Made by a program: the position numbers and the translations under genes. 64,000 bases of DNA from JANNVK01 sp031414415 (GTDB lineage: Bacteria > Acidobacteriota > Blastocatellia > Pyrinomonadales > Pyrinomonadaceae). Shown in pieces: positions 16,561-25,513 of the stretch. Where the stretch lies: positions 1 through 64,000 of the forward strand of contig JANNVK010000225.1 in the NCBI GenBank assembly GCA_031414415.1, in the 5' to 3' direction. How positions within the stretch are numbered: position 1 is the first letter of the stretch; each line of letters opens with the position of its first letter. The notes beneath the pieces were generated by a model. It saw only the letters and a program-made list of their open reading frames with translations. It was not told where the DNA came from and made no database searches.

Positions 16561-16614
16561 TGGCTGTTTAGCTGCTTATTTAACGTGGTCGCAAGTCGCA
16601 ATAACTCACCACAA
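16561..16614 (-). promoter_or_regulatory. SAM-II riboswitch aptamer
   Basis: The minus strand shows GTGGTGAGTTAT, a CTTGC segment, ACCACGTTAAATAA and GCAGCTAAA in the order and spacing of the SAM-II consensus. GTGGT pairs with ACCAC to make P1. CTTG can pair with TAAG downstream to make the H-type pseudoknot, and the conserved GCTAAA is present. The downstream gene makes methionine, which fits SAM feedback. Confidence 0.85.
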
Positions 16615-16661
16615 TTGTTAATTTAAATTTTGCGACCTTAACCCAAAACTGTCAAGTTCTT

Positions 16662-19097
16662 CTAGTTTCCAGAACTTTTTCCGGCAGCTTTATTCGGCGG
16701 CGAAGTTCTGTCAATTGCCTCGTCTTCAATTTCTCCACCTTTACTTATCGGCACATCAGCCGGATTTTCAAAACGAAGCCCGCGTTCTTCCGAGTCTAAA
16801 TCGCTTGGGATAATAATTTTTTGCATTGAATTACTCGGCGGCACATAACCAGGATATTCAATCCGCGAATGATAAATTGCGACCAAAGATTTGATCATTG
16901 ATTCACGAATTTGCGTCAGTTCTCTGAGCGTTAAATCACATTCGTCAAGTTGATCGTCGCTCAAAATTGCATCAATAATTTTTGTCACAATAAAGCGAAT
17001 GTTGTCAGGTGTCGGGTGTTGCAAGGCTCTCGCACCAGCTTCGCAACTATCGGCAATCATCATAATCGCAGCTTCTTTAAACTGCGGTTTCGGTCCCGGA
17101 TAACGAAAATCATTTTCGTCAACATTTTCTCCAACGACTAATTCTGTCTGTGCCTTTCTCAAAAAGAAATGCAATGTTCGCGTTCCGTGATGTTGCGGAA
17201 TAAAATCAATTATTCGTTGTGGCAGTCCAATTTCTTTACCAAGTTTAATGCCATAAGTTACGTGGCTGACAATTATTTTTGCACTTTGCGAAGGCTTTAA
17301 TTTATCATGCGGATTTTTTCCGAGTTGATTTTCAACAAAATGTTCAGGTGCTCCAAGTTTGCCAATATCATGATATAAAGCACCGATTCTGGCGAGTAAT
17401 CCGTTGGCTCCAACTGCTCGGCAAGCTGTTTCAGTCAGCGTTCCAACCGCATGCGAGTGCTGATTTGTTCCTGGTGCTTTCATCGCCAATTGTCCTAAAA
17501 CTGGCAAATCTGCATTAGAAAGTTCGAGTAGTTTCACGTCAGTCAAAATCCCAAACATTGTTTCGCAAATTGGAAGAAAAACTGCCGTCACAGATGATGT
17601 AATAATTCCGCTCAATAATCCGCAACCAACTGCTAAAATTATCGTGTTCAAAATAAACGGCATCTGCATATAACTTATCAAAGCTACTGCAACTAAAGCA
17701 CTTAACGCTCCAACTAAAGCTCCGGCGAGCGTCACAGATTGACGAGTTCGGTAAATTCCAATTCCGTAAACCGCGACTGCCGATGAAATTGTCGAATAAA
17801 TTGCAAATTCTAAAGGTTTTGGTGCAAGAAATCCGGCTAAAAGCGAAACAAAAAGTCCGGCGAACAAAGCCGTTCTCCGATCTGCAAGTAATGTAATTAA
17901 AAGACTTGCGAAAGCGAAAGGCAATGCAAATGACCACAAAGTTGTGTCGTTATAAGGAGCTTTGATGTTTTGCATCGCCGTAAATTCAGCGAGTTTAAAA
18001 AATAAAGCCATCAAGAAAGTTTGAACCAAAACGACAAAGCCAAAAAGTGCAAAAGTCTTTTCTTCGGAAAGAGTTAGACGCGGAACAATGCCACGATGTT
18101 CAATAAATTTCCAGGCAACCCAATATAAAGCACAAACCAAAATAAGAAGTCCGATAAAACGATTTAGTTGCCTCGAAGAATTTGAATAATATTTGATTGC
18201 GTTAATTTGCGAAAGCATCGAAGGCGTAACAATATCACCTGTTTTTGCAACGCTTTGCCCGCGTTTTAAAGAAATTACAATTGGCTGTGTATTGCTGATT
18301 GCCGCTTCACGATCACGATTTGTCGCAACGCTATCAAAAATCACACTTGGCTGAACATCAGGCGAAATCGCGTCGTTGAATGCCGCAACTTCTTTTGGCG
18401 AAAGGCTTTTCATCTCATTTAAAGACTTTAAAAGTTTATCGCGTGCCGTTGAAAGCGAAATCATATTCATTTTCGGAGACGAAACTGAAGATAGCTCATT
18501 TGGTTTTTGGCGATCAATGACAACAATGTCGTTTTGCAAAAACGGCTCGTCAGAATCGTTGTAAATATAACCATTCGTGTTTTCACGTAAGATTCGCGTG
18601 ATTGCATCTAATTCCGTTGTAGAAAATTTTCTTGCGAGAAACACTTTGCCAATATCAATTCCGCCAACGCCTTTCCAGACATAATTTACATTTGAAGCAT
18701 TAGATTTTGAGTTTGAATTGTCTGTTTTTCGCTGTAATGATTCCCATTTTGAGCGAAAACTTTGAATTGCATTATCTGCCCGATTTGTTTCAAATGTGAA
18801 AATTGGGCGAATAGAATTTTTTGCAGCTTCTCGCATTCTTGCTGTTTCTTCATCATCAGTTGCAGAAATATCAGCAGGTGAAATTATTGTCTCGCGGACA
18901 ACATCGCCTTCTTTGTAACTTTCACCAGTTGAGCGAAAAAATGGATTATCAAGCAAAAGTGTTGTAAACAAACTCAAAAAAACAAAGCCAACCCAAAACT
19001 TTTGTCTCGAAGTAATTCTTTCGAATTTTATTCGCTTTAAAATTTTGTTGCGGTATTTCGCAAATGGCGATATTAAATCTTCTCGTTTGTTACTCAT
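16662..19097 (-). CDS. PgpH-type 7TM-HD phosphohydrolase (c-di-AMP phosphodiesterase family)
   Basis: An 811-residue membrane protein with an N-terminal TM segment (about 34-52), a large extracytoplasmic domain, a seven-helix region (about 320-520) and a cytoplasmic HD domain with NQHSHAVG, YHDIGK and PQHHGT metal-ligand motifs. This is the 7TMR-HD architecture of PgpH, which degrades cyclic di-AMP in Firmicutes. It follows hflX by 15 bp. The C-terminal tail is polar and disordered. Regulation by an extracellular ligand is plausible but not shown. Confidence 0.9.
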   Translation of the reverse strand: MSNKREDLISPFAKYRNKILKRIKFERITSRQKFWVGFVFLSLFTTLLLDNPFFRSTGESYKEGDVVRETIISPADISATDDEETARMREAAKNSIRPIFTFETNRADNAIQSFRSKWESLQRKTDNSNSKSNASNVNYVWKGVGGIDIGKVFLARKFSTTELDAITRILRENTNGYIYNDSDEPFLQNDIVVIDRQKPNELSSVSSPKMNMISLSTARDKLLKSLNEMKSLSPKEVAAFNDAISPDVQPSVIFDSVATNRDREAAISNTQPIVISLKRGQSVAKTGDIVTPSMLSQINAIKYYSNSSRQLNRFIGLLILVCALYWVAWKFIEHRGIVPRLTLSEEKTFALFGFVVLVQTFLMALFFKLAEFTAMQNIKAPYNDTTLWSFALPFAFASLLITLLADRRTALFAGLFVSLLAGFLAPKPLEFAIYSTISSAVAVYGIGIYRTRQSVTLAGALVGALSALVAVALISYMQMPFILNTIILAVGCGLLSGIITSSVTAVFLPICETMFGILTDVKLLELSNADLPVLGQLAMKAPGTNQHSHAVGTLTETACRAVGANGLLARIGALYHDIGKLGAPEHFVENQLGKNPHDKLKPSQSAKIIVSHVTYGIKLGKEIGLPQRIIDFIPQHHGTRTLHFFLRKAQTELVVGENVDENDFRYPGPKPQFKEAAIMMIADSCEAGARALQHPTPDNIRFIVTKIIDAILSDDQLDECDLTLRELTQIRESMIKSLVAIYHSRIEYPGYVPPSNSMQKIIIPSDLDSEERGLRFENPADVPISKGGEIEDEAIDRTSPPNKAAGKSSGN

Positions 19098-19112
19098 CTA
19101 AATTCTCTGTTT

Positions 19113-20795
19113 CTAACTAATTGCAGCCATTTCTGAAAAATCCTGAACATTGCCGGAAATAATTCGAAACTTGTTGCACGCTTCGGTCAGCTTAAGAAAT
19201 AACGGCTTTAATGTTTCTGATTTGGTAGCAACAATTTTGACGCTTTCCATTTGTTTGTCAAGGAAAATTGAACGTTCTAAGGCTTCAAGCGAAATTTCAT
19301 CGCATAAATCACTTTTATTTAAGACGATTAAACTTGGAATATCGTTAAATTCTAAATCTTGTAAAATTTTCTCGACCGATTCAATTTGTTGCCAAACACG
19401 TGGATTTGATGCGTCAACAACGTGAACCAACAAGTCGGAATCAGCAATTTCTTCAAGCGTTGCACGAAATGCGGCAACCAACGCTTCGGGCAAATCGCGG
19501 ATAAACCCGACGGTGTCATTGACGATAACTTCTTGCTCATAAGGAAGACGAAGTCGTCGCGAAGTTGGGTCTAAAGTCGCAAACATTTTCTTTTCCGCAA
19601 AAACGTTACTTTGCGTTAAAGTATTGAGAAGAGTAGATTTACCAGCATTCGTATAACCAACTAATGAAATAATTGGTAAATCGCGACGCAATCTTTCTTT
19701 TCGGCGTTCTTGTCTTCGCCTTCGCAAATCTTCTATTTGACGTTCAAGAATCGAGATTTTGTCTCGCACTCGTCGGCGATCAGTTTCGAGTTTCGTTTCT
19801 CCCGGACCGCGACCGCCAATTCCGCCAGCGAGCCTTGAAAATGCTGAATCTTGCCCGATAACAAGTCGCGGCAACATATATTTGAGCTGAGCGAGTTCGA
19901 CCTGAACTTTTCCTTCTCGCGAAGTTGCACGCTGTGCAAAAATATCGAGAATCAACTGCGGACGATCAATAACTTTCAAGTCCGTTGCGTCAGAAATTGA
20001 ACGAACTTGAGCCGGCGAAAGTTCGCGGTCAAAAACAATTAAATCAACGCCAAGTCTCATTGCTCGAATCAATAATTCTTCAAGTTTTCCTTTTCCGAGA
20101 ACAGTTTTTGCATCAACGTTAGAACGTTTTTGGATAATTTTATCGAGGACAATAACGTCAGCAGAAAGTGCGAGTTCCTCTAGTTCAGCCATCGATTCTT
20201 CAGCTTCTTCAAAGATGGAAGTTGTTACGTTAACAAGGATTACGCGGTCGCGATTGGTTTGTCTGTTTCTCGCCGTGTTGCGATTTCTCGCCATTTCATT
20301 TTCAAGCGAATTTATTAATTCGAGAAAATCTGTGTCGAGTTGAGATGGATGCTTTGGTGGTAAAAATTCGTAAATATCAGATTCAATATTTTCAGATGTA
20401 GTCGGTAAAAGATGAGCCGCGTGAACAATATTTGGCAAACCTGTGCCTTTATCAACTTCAATTGCTGCAACTAAATCTAGCCGCAATAATGCCAAGTCGG
20501 TCAAATCGTCTTGGGTTAATTTTTCGCCAAGAATGTGTGTGTGAACAAACCGAAGTCCGCGAAAACGGTCTTCCGCAACGCGAACACGTTTAAAATCAGG
20601 AAGTTCGATGCGTTTTGCGTCGCCAACCATCACATATTCGATTTTTCCTTTACGGTTAATCAAAACGCCAACTTGTCTGCGAGTTTCGTGCGAAATTTCC
20701 GCCATTTGACGAGCAAGTTCGGGCGAAACAATTTCGTTTGTAGAAACCTTGCGAGTGCTAAGTTTCTCTATTTGCTTGATTTGGCTGTGTTTCAA
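19113..20795 (-). CDS. hflX: GTPase HflX (long form)
   Basis: A ribosome-associated GTPase that splits stalled 70S ribosomes. Seen: the HflX-specific GGIGGRGPGETKLETDRR segment and coiled coil, G1 GYTNAGKST, G3 DTVGFIRDLP, G4 NKSD, plus a roughly 170-residue N-terminal domain found in long HflX proteins. The coordinates give the conventional TTG start. The in-frame residues just upstream (SDVTGFTKGLKHSQIK) continue the family-like N-terminus up to an ATC at 20825. That ATC is placed 7 bases after a strong SD (GGAGGA) and behind an in-frame TGA, so the real start may be AUC. Confidence 0.93.
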   Translation of the reverse strand: MKHSQIKQIEKLSTRKVSTNEIVSPELARQMAEISHETRRQVGVLINRKGKIEYVMVGDAKRIELPDFKRVRVAEDRFRGLRFVHTHILGEKLTQDDLTDLALLRLDLVAAIEVDKGTGLPNIVHAAHLLPTTSENIESDIYEFLPPKHPSQLDTDFLELINSLENEMARNRNTARNRQTNRDRVILVNVTTSIFEEAEESMAELEELALSADVIVLDKIIQKRSNVDAKTVLGKGKLEELLIRAMRLGVDLIVFDRELSPAQVRSISDATDLKVIDRPQLILDIFAQRATSREGKVQVELAQLKYMLPRLVIGQDSAFSRLAGGIGGRGPGETKLETDRRRVRDKISILERQIEDLRRRRQERRKERLRRDLPIISLVGYTNAGKSTLLNTLTQSNVFAEKKMFATLDPTSRRLRLPYEQEVIVNDTVGFIRDLPEALVAAFRATLEEIADSDLLVHVVDASNPRVWQQIESVEKILQDLEFNDIPSLIVLNKSDLCDEISLEALERSIFLDKQMESVKIVATKSETLKPLFLKLTEACNKFRIISGNVQDFSEMAAIS

Positions 20796-20859
20796 GCCTT
20801 TTGTAAATCCTGTAACGTCGCTGATATTTCATTCCTCCGCCATTCCGTCGCAATGTCAA

Positions 20860-20865
20860 ATTATA
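20860..20865 (-). promoter_or_regulatory. Probable -10 element for hflX
   Basis: TATAAT on the minus strand, about 22 bases before the GGAGGA of hflX. The -35 element is weak. It lies in the divergent hflX/sat-cysC region. Confidence 0.5.
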
Positions 20866-20941
20866 ACATTTTGCGGTTGAAAATAGTCGATTGAAAAGAT
20901 GAGCTTTCGCAATTAAACTTCGCATTTGCTACATTGTTGAA

Positions 20942-22633
20942 ATGAATTTTGAAACTAAACAATTAGTCGATTTACAAGTTTCGGCTGAAAATCGATCAAA
21001 AATGTTTGCTGAAGCAAATAGTTTTCCATCAATCCAACTCACTTTACGTCAGATTTGTGACCTCGAAATGCTCGCGATTGGAGCATTTTCTCCGCTTGAC
21101 AAATTTATGTCTGAGGCAGATTACAAAAGAGTTTTAGATGAAATGAGGCTTGTCGATGGAACAGTTTTTCCGATTCCCGTCTGCCTTTCCGTTCCGGATA
21201 TTTCCAATATTAAAATCGGAACATCGATTGCACTTCGCGATACTAAAAACGACTTGCTGGCATTTATGAAAGTTGAGGAAATTTATGAATGGAACGCGAC
21301 TGAACTTGCGGAAAAAGTTTTTGGCACAACTGATTCGCGTCATCCATTAGTTTCAGAAATAAATCGTTGGGGAAAGTATAATTTATCGGGCGAATTGCAA
21401 GTTTTGCAGCTTCCTAAATACTACGATTTTCAAGATTTAAGGCTTACTCCAAAACAAACACGCGAGCAATTAAGTGCGATTGGAAATAAAAATGTTGTCG
21501 CTTTTCAGACTCGAAATCCGCTTCATTTGGCACACGAAACAATGACTAAACGTGCTTTGGAAACTGTCGATGGCACGCTTTTGCTCCATCCAGTTGTCGG
21601 AATGACAAAACCAGGCGATGTTGACCATTTTACGCGAGTTAGAACTTATAAATCACTTGCAGAAAATTATTATCAAAAAGACAAAATTTTGTTATCGCTT
21701 TTGCCGCTGGCGATGAGAATGGCTGGACCACGAGAAGCATTATGGCATGCAATTATCAGGAAAAATTATGGTGCGAGCCATTTTATTGTCGGACGCGATC
21801 ACGCAAGTCCGGGAGTTGATTCAAAAGGAAAGCCATTTTACGAACCGCTTGATGCCCAAATTCTTACGAAGAAATTTAGTAAAGAAATTGGCGTTGAAAT
21901 TCTAGCATTTGCAGAGTTTGTCTATCTTTCTGAGGAAAATAGATATGAAGAAATCAGCAAAATATCGCCTAACTCAAAAATTTTCTCACTCTCAGGCACA
22001 CAAGTTCGTGAAGATTATTTGAATCAAGGAAAACTTTTGCCCGAATGGTTTACGAGAAAAGAAGTTGCGGAAATTCTTTCGGAAAGTTATCCACCGAGAA
22101 AAAAACAAGGTGTTTGCTTGTGGTTTACAGGTTTGAGTGGTTCAGGAAAGTCAACAACCGCGGAGATTTTGGCAACGCTTTTACTCGAGAAAGGTCGTCA
22201 AACAACCATGCTTGATGGCGATGTTGTCCGCACAAATCTTTCAAAAGGATTAGGTTTTAGCAAAGAAGATCGTGATATTAATATTTTACGAATTGGATTT
22301 GTCGCCGCTGAAATCGTCCGGCACGGCGGAATTGCGATTTGTGCGGCTGTAAGTCCATATTTATCAACCCGAAACGAAGTCAGAAATATGGTCGGCGATG
22401 AAAAATTTATCGAAGTTTTTGTTGATACGCCGTTAGAAGTTTGTGAAAAACGTGATGTTAAAGGGATGTATGCAAAAGCGAGACGCGGCGAAATTAAAGG
22501 TTTTACCGGAATTGATGATGTTTACGAAAACCCGCAAGATGTTGAAATTAAACTAGATACGGTGTCGAACACAGCCGAACAAAATGCACGAATTATTTTG
22601 CAATATCTTTCAAATGAAGGTTTTGTGAGCTAA
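20942..22633 (+). CDS. Bifunctional sulfate adenylyltransferase / adenylylsulfate kinase
   Basis: A 563-residue fusion. The first about 385 residues are ATP sulfurylase (IGAFSPLDKFM, QTRNPLHLAHE as the HxxH-like ATP site, GRDHASPG). The last about 175 are APS kinase (P-loop GLSGSGKST, DGDVVRTNLSKGLGFS, AICAAVSPY, KGMYAKARRGEIKGFTG). Together they convert sulfate to PAPS for assimilation or sulfation. No PAPS reductase or sulfotransferase is in the window. The convergent cysQ-like gene 11 bp away would remove the by-product PAP. Confidence 0.95.
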   Translation: MNFETKQLVDLQVSAENRSKMFAEANSFPSIQLTLRQICDLEMLAIGAFSPLDKFMSEADYKRVLDEMRLVDGTVFPIPVCLSVPDISNIKIGTSIALRDTKNDLLAFMKVEEIYEWNATELAEKVFGTTDSRHPLVSEINRWGKYNLSGELQVLQLPKYYDFQDLRLTPKQTREQLSAIGNKNVVAFQTRNPLHLAHETMTKRALETVDGTLLLHPVVGMTKPGDVDHFTRVRTYKSLAENYYQKDKILLSLLPLAMRMAGPREALWHAIIRKNYGASHFIVGRDHASPGVDSKGKPFYEPLDAQILTKKFSKEIGVEILAFAEFVYLSEENRYEEISKISPNSKIFSLSGTQVREDYLNQGKLLPEWFTRKEVAEILSESYPPRKKQGVCLWFTGLSGSGKSTTAEILATLLLEKGRQTTMLDGDVVRTNLSKGLGFSKEDRDINILRIGFVAAEIVRHGGIAICAAVSPYLSTRNEVRNMVGDEKFIEVFVDTPLEVCEKRDVKGMYAKARRGEIKGFTGIDDVYENPQDVEIKLDTVSNTAEQNARIILQYLSNEGFVS

Positions 22634-22643
22634 TTTTTAAAAT

Positions 22644-23504
22644 TTAAGAAATTACCTTAACCCGTCCAAACTTAGTTAATAACGGACGAATTTTTTCTAT
22701 CGCCGATTGATGACAAAATCTGTTTGAAGCCAAAACGCCATTATAATTTTGCACATCAGAAATATCGTAACGAATTTCGTCGCCGAATAAATCTGTCATT
22801 TTTCCGCCCGCTTCTTCAAGGATAATTTGTGGTGCGGCTGTGTCCCAGAGTTTTGTTCGCGGCGAAAGATGTATGTAAATATCAGCTTGTTGCTGTGCCA
22901 AAATTCCAACTTTTAGCCCAACTGAACCATGTGGAAATTCGCCTTTAAATCCAAAAACTTCATTCAATTTTTCCATCCGAGAACTTCGATGTGAACGACT
23001 AACAGCCAAAACTATTTCGTTAAAGTTCGTTTTCTCTGAGACTTGCAGTTTTTTTGGCGGTGAATTATTATCTATCAAAAAGCAACCTTCATTTTTAACC
23101 GCGTAATAAAGTCGATTAATTGTCGGCTGAAAAACAACGCCCAAAACCGCAACACCTTTTGTCGTCAAACCAATTTGGACGGCAAAATCACCGGCTTTTT
23201 CGACAAATCCTTGAGTTCCATCAATCGGATCAATTATCCAAACTCTTTCTCGCGATAATCGTTGCTGTTGGTTATCCTTTTCTTCTTCAGAAAGTATTCC
23301 GTCAAACGGAAATGTTTCGCGAAGTCCGTTGACAATAAGTTCGCTAGATTGTTTATCTGCAATAGTTACAGGTTCGCTAAAATTATCTTTCGAAAATTTT
23401 TGCTCAACATCAAAGTCAGTTTTGTAGATTTCTAAAATTACTTCGCCAGCTTTTCGTGCGAGATTTATTGCAGTTTCGAGTTCGTTTTTTAAATTGTTTT
23501 CCAT
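22644..23504 (-). CDS. cysQ: 3'(2'),5'-bisphosphate nucleotidase CysQ (inositol-monophosphatase family)
   Basis: A 286-residue Mg-dependent phosphatase. Seen: LSEEEKD with the metal-binding Glu residues, WIIDPIDGTQGFV, the lithium-sensitive phosphatase motif, and LWDTAAPQIILEEAGGKMTD at the C-terminal metal site. It probably hydrolyses PAP made downstream of PAPS use, which fits the neighbouring sat-cysC fusion. Its ATG lies inside the end of the PIN toxin gene (16-base overlap), so it is cotranscribed with that module. A general inositol monophosphatase is the alternative. Confidence 0.88.
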   Translation of the reverse strand: MENNLKNELETAINLARKAGEVILEIYKTDFDVEQKFSKDNFSEPVTIADKQSSELIVNGLRETFPFDGILSEEEKDNQQQRLSRERVWIIDPIDGTQGFVEKAGDFAVQIGLTTKGVAVLGVVFQPTINRLYYAVKNEGCFLIDNNSPPKKLQVSEKTNFNEIVLAVSRSHRSSRMEKLNEVFGFKGEFPHGSVGLKVGILAQQQADIYIHLSPRTKLWDTAAPQIILEEAGGKMTDLFGDEIRYDISDVQNYNGVLASNRFCHQSAIEKIRPLLTKFGRVKVIS

Positions 23505-23935
23505 TCTTTTGCATTCACAAAAAGACTCAAATGTTTGACATTTGTAGTAGCAATAACAGTTGGTTCATTGAGTTTTTGCTCTAAAATAAATGTTTGTGCG
23601 GCTAATATCACGTCGGCATCTAATGACAAATCTGAAGCTGTTTGTTTGCCTTGTTTTCTACTTGAAGCCCAAAATTCAGCTGCTTTTAGCATTTCATTCG
23701 TTGATATTGGAAGGTAATTTAGCGATGCTTTGAGTGCATTAAGCCGTTCTAAACCGGATGTTTTGTTTGCTCTTAATAATTCTCTCCGAATTTCATAATC
23801 ACAAATTTCGGGAATAAAAATAACGTCATTATTTGCTAGTTTAGTTTTAAGCCAGTTTGTGCATTTCAGATTTTCAGGTGTGGAATTTGGATTTGTTACA
23901 ATCCCGATTATTCCTGTGTCGAGAACTATAATCAT
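23489..23935 (-). CDS. PIN-domain toxin (VapC-like)
   Basis: A 148-residue PIN-fold RNase. Seen: the first catalytic Asp in VLDTGIIG, a mid-protein ICDYEIRREL (Glu) segment, SLDADVILAAQTF with the C-terminal acidic residues, and ATTNVKHLSLF. The upstream 63-residue gene overlaps by four bases and is the likely antitoxin. The 3' end overlaps cysQ. Confidence 0.88.
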   Translation of the reverse strand: MIIVLDTGIIGIVTNPNSTPENLKCTNWLKTKLANNDVIFIPEICDYEIRRELLRANKTSGLERLNALKASLNYLPISTNEMLKAAEFWASSRKQGKQTASDLSLDADVILAAQTFILEQKLNEPTVIATTNVKHLSLFVNAKEWKTI

Positions 23936-24123
23936 GTAAATAAGTTACGGTTTGAAGGTCGATCTTCATCTAAAACTTTTTTCAAATAATCAAATGTTTC
24001 TTTTTGATTTTTTTCATCGCCGCTGATTAAAGAATCAAGTAAATTAATCGCACTTTGATTTTTTTTAACCAGATTTAAGCGTGTCTCTTTTACAACTTTT
24101 TTTGATGTATTTTCCACAACCAT
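23932..24123 (-). CDS. Probable antitoxin of the PIN module
   Basis: A 63-residue charged protein, Lys/Glu-rich with a likely helical N-terminus, whose stop overlaps the toxin start (ATGA). It contains FDYLKKVLDEDRPSNRNLF at the C-terminus, which could wrap the toxin, as such tails do in VapB proteins. The DNA-binding fold is not obvious. Confidence 0.72.
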   Translation of the reverse strand: MVVENTSKKVVKETRLNLVKKNQSAINLLDSLISGDEKNQKETFDYLKKVLDEDRPSNRNLFT

Positions 24124-24175
24124 ATTAATATTTTATATCTGTTTTCTTATTCTGCCAAGTAATTTCTGATAAGCT

Positions 24176-24673
24176 ATGCCGATGTCTGAAAATCTAACAT
24201 TTTCAAAAACCGAAAATCGTGATGTAATTTATGGTGAAATCCTACCGCAAATCGAAGCGTTAGTTTCTGTTGAAACCGATTTAGTTGCAAATCTCGCAAA
24301 TATTTGTGCGGTTTTGAAGCAAGCGTTTGGATTCTTTTGGGTTGGGTTTTACTTGCGAAAAGATAATCAGCTTGTTTTAAATGCTTTTCAAGGTCCAGTT
24401 GCTTGCACCAGAATTGATTTTGATAAAGGTGTTTGCGGACACGCTTTTACGACTAAAGAAATTGTGATTGTCCCAAATGTTGACGAATTTCCGGGACATA
24501 TTGCTTGTGCGACTGCCTCGAAATCTGAGATTGTTTTACCGATATTTTTGAAAAATGGTGATGTTTTTGGTGTTTTAGATGTTGATAGCGATGTTTTGGA
24601 TAATTTTTCTGAGATTGATGCAGTTAGACTTGGAAATGTAGTGAAAATTATCGAGAATTTATTAGTTGGTTGA
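24176..24673 (+). CDS. msrC: Free methionine-(R)-sulfoxide reductase (GAF-domain fRMsr)
   Basis: A 165-residue GAF-domain enzyme. The three redox cysteines of the E. coli enzyme are present in GPVACTRIDF, GVCGHAFTT and FPGHIACATASKSEIVLPI. It reduces free Met-(R)-sulfoxide with thioredoxin, and trxA is in the same window but not adjacent. The ATG at 24176 is used; the next Met three codons on is a possible alternative. Confidence 0.93.
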   Translation: MPMSENLTFSKTENRDVIYGEILPQIEALVSVETDLVANLANICAVLKQAFGFFWVGFYLRKDNQLVLNAFQGPVACTRIDFDKGVCGHAFTTKEIVIVPNVDEFPGHIACATASKSEIVLPIFLKNGDVFGVLDVDSDVLDNFSEIDAVRLGNVVKIIENLLVG

Positions 24674-24680
24674 GGAAAAT

Positions 24681-25022
24681 ATGGCAGCAAAAATTAGCAC
24701 GTTTATACTTACTTTTATTATAAATCTTGTCGTTGGAATCATTCTGTTTTTTGCCTTGTTAATGGCAATGAATGGATTTAAAAGTAGCGATGCCGAACCT
24801 GGACTTTACGTTTTTATCGGAATTGCCGCAATTTCTTGTATTGTAACTGCTGTTTTGAGTTTATTTGCGTGTATTTTGATCCAGAAAAAATTCGAAAAAA
24901 GTGATTTTATATCTTCGTTTATCTCAATTTTAAGTTTTGTGACGATTAACGGATTCGTCAATATAATTGGCTTAATTATTGGGCTTTTTATCGCTGAAGC
25001 TAAGCGAAAAGGAGAATTATGA
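24681..25022 (+). CDS. Small membrane protein with three transmembrane segments
   Basis: A 113-residue protein of unknown function with hydrophobic stretches at about 7-32, 45-75 and 85-108. A GAGGAAA SD supports the ATG at 24681 rather than earlier in-frame codons. It overlaps the next gene by four bases. Confidence 0.7.
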   Translation: MAAKISTFILTFIINLVVGIILFFALLMAMNGFKSSDAEPGLYVFIGIAAISCIVTAVLSLFACILIQKKFEKSDFISSFISILSFVTINGFVNIIGLIIGLFIAEAKRKGEL

Positions 25023-25372
25023 GCAAAAAACAACAAATTGATAACTACACAGATTTTTGGGATTTTTACGTCAGCGAACACGCTAATCCGACTAATCGTT
25101 TGCTGCATTTTATCGGAACATCGTTCGCAATTATTTTGCTTATTTGGTTTTTAATAAACGGTATGTGGCTATATCTTCCGCTTTGTTTGGTTTGCGGTTA
25201 CGGATTTTCTTGGGTTGGACATTTTTTTGTCGAAAAAAATAAACCAGCGAGTTTTCAGTATCCATTTTGGTCATTTATCAGCGATTATGTGATGCTATTT
25301 TATATGATTAGCGGAAAAATGAACTCTGAAATTAAACGAGTTGCGAAAAATCAAACACAGATTACGTTATAG
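25019..25372 (+). CDS. DUF962/Mpo1-like membrane protein
   Basis: A 117-residue protein with two to four hydrophobic segments and conserved histidines: SEHANPTNRLLHFIG, GYGFSWVGHFFVEKNKP and the SFQYPFW motif. These match the DUF962 family that includes yeast Mpo1, an iron-dependent dioxygenase acting on 2-hydroxy fatty acids. Its start overlaps the previous gene (ATGA), so the two form a unit. A lipid-oxidation role is inference. Confidence 0.85.
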   Translation: MSKKQQIDNYTDFWDFYVSEHANPTNRLLHFIGTSFAIILLIWFLINGMWLYLPLCLVCGYGFSWVGHFFVEKNKPASFQYPFWSFISDYVMLFYMISGKMNSEIKRVAKNQTQITL

Positions 25373-25403
25373 ATATTCAGAATGAGTTTAGAAAGCAATT
25401 TTC

Positions 25404-25481
25404 ACCGCCAAGTATCCAAGAAAGCCAAGAAGAAGTAAGAATTTAAGAATATATTCTTGGCGTTCTCTGTGTCTTGGCGGT
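25404..25481. repeat. ACCGCCAAG...CTTGGCGGT inverted repeat
   Basis: A 78-bp imperfect palindrome with ends ACCGCCAAG and CTTGGCGGT and internal AAGCCAAGAA / TTCTTGGCG. It lies between two convergent genes and could act as a bidirectional terminator. It is a different family from the two others described here. Confidence 0.85.
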
Positions 25482-25513
25482 TAAATTTTCTTCTGCGTAA
25501 TCTCAGTTAAATC

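Noticed and set aside
17539..17937. 132-codon ORF inside pgpH on the same strand
   Set aside because: It is in another frame of a well-supported gene and has no family features.
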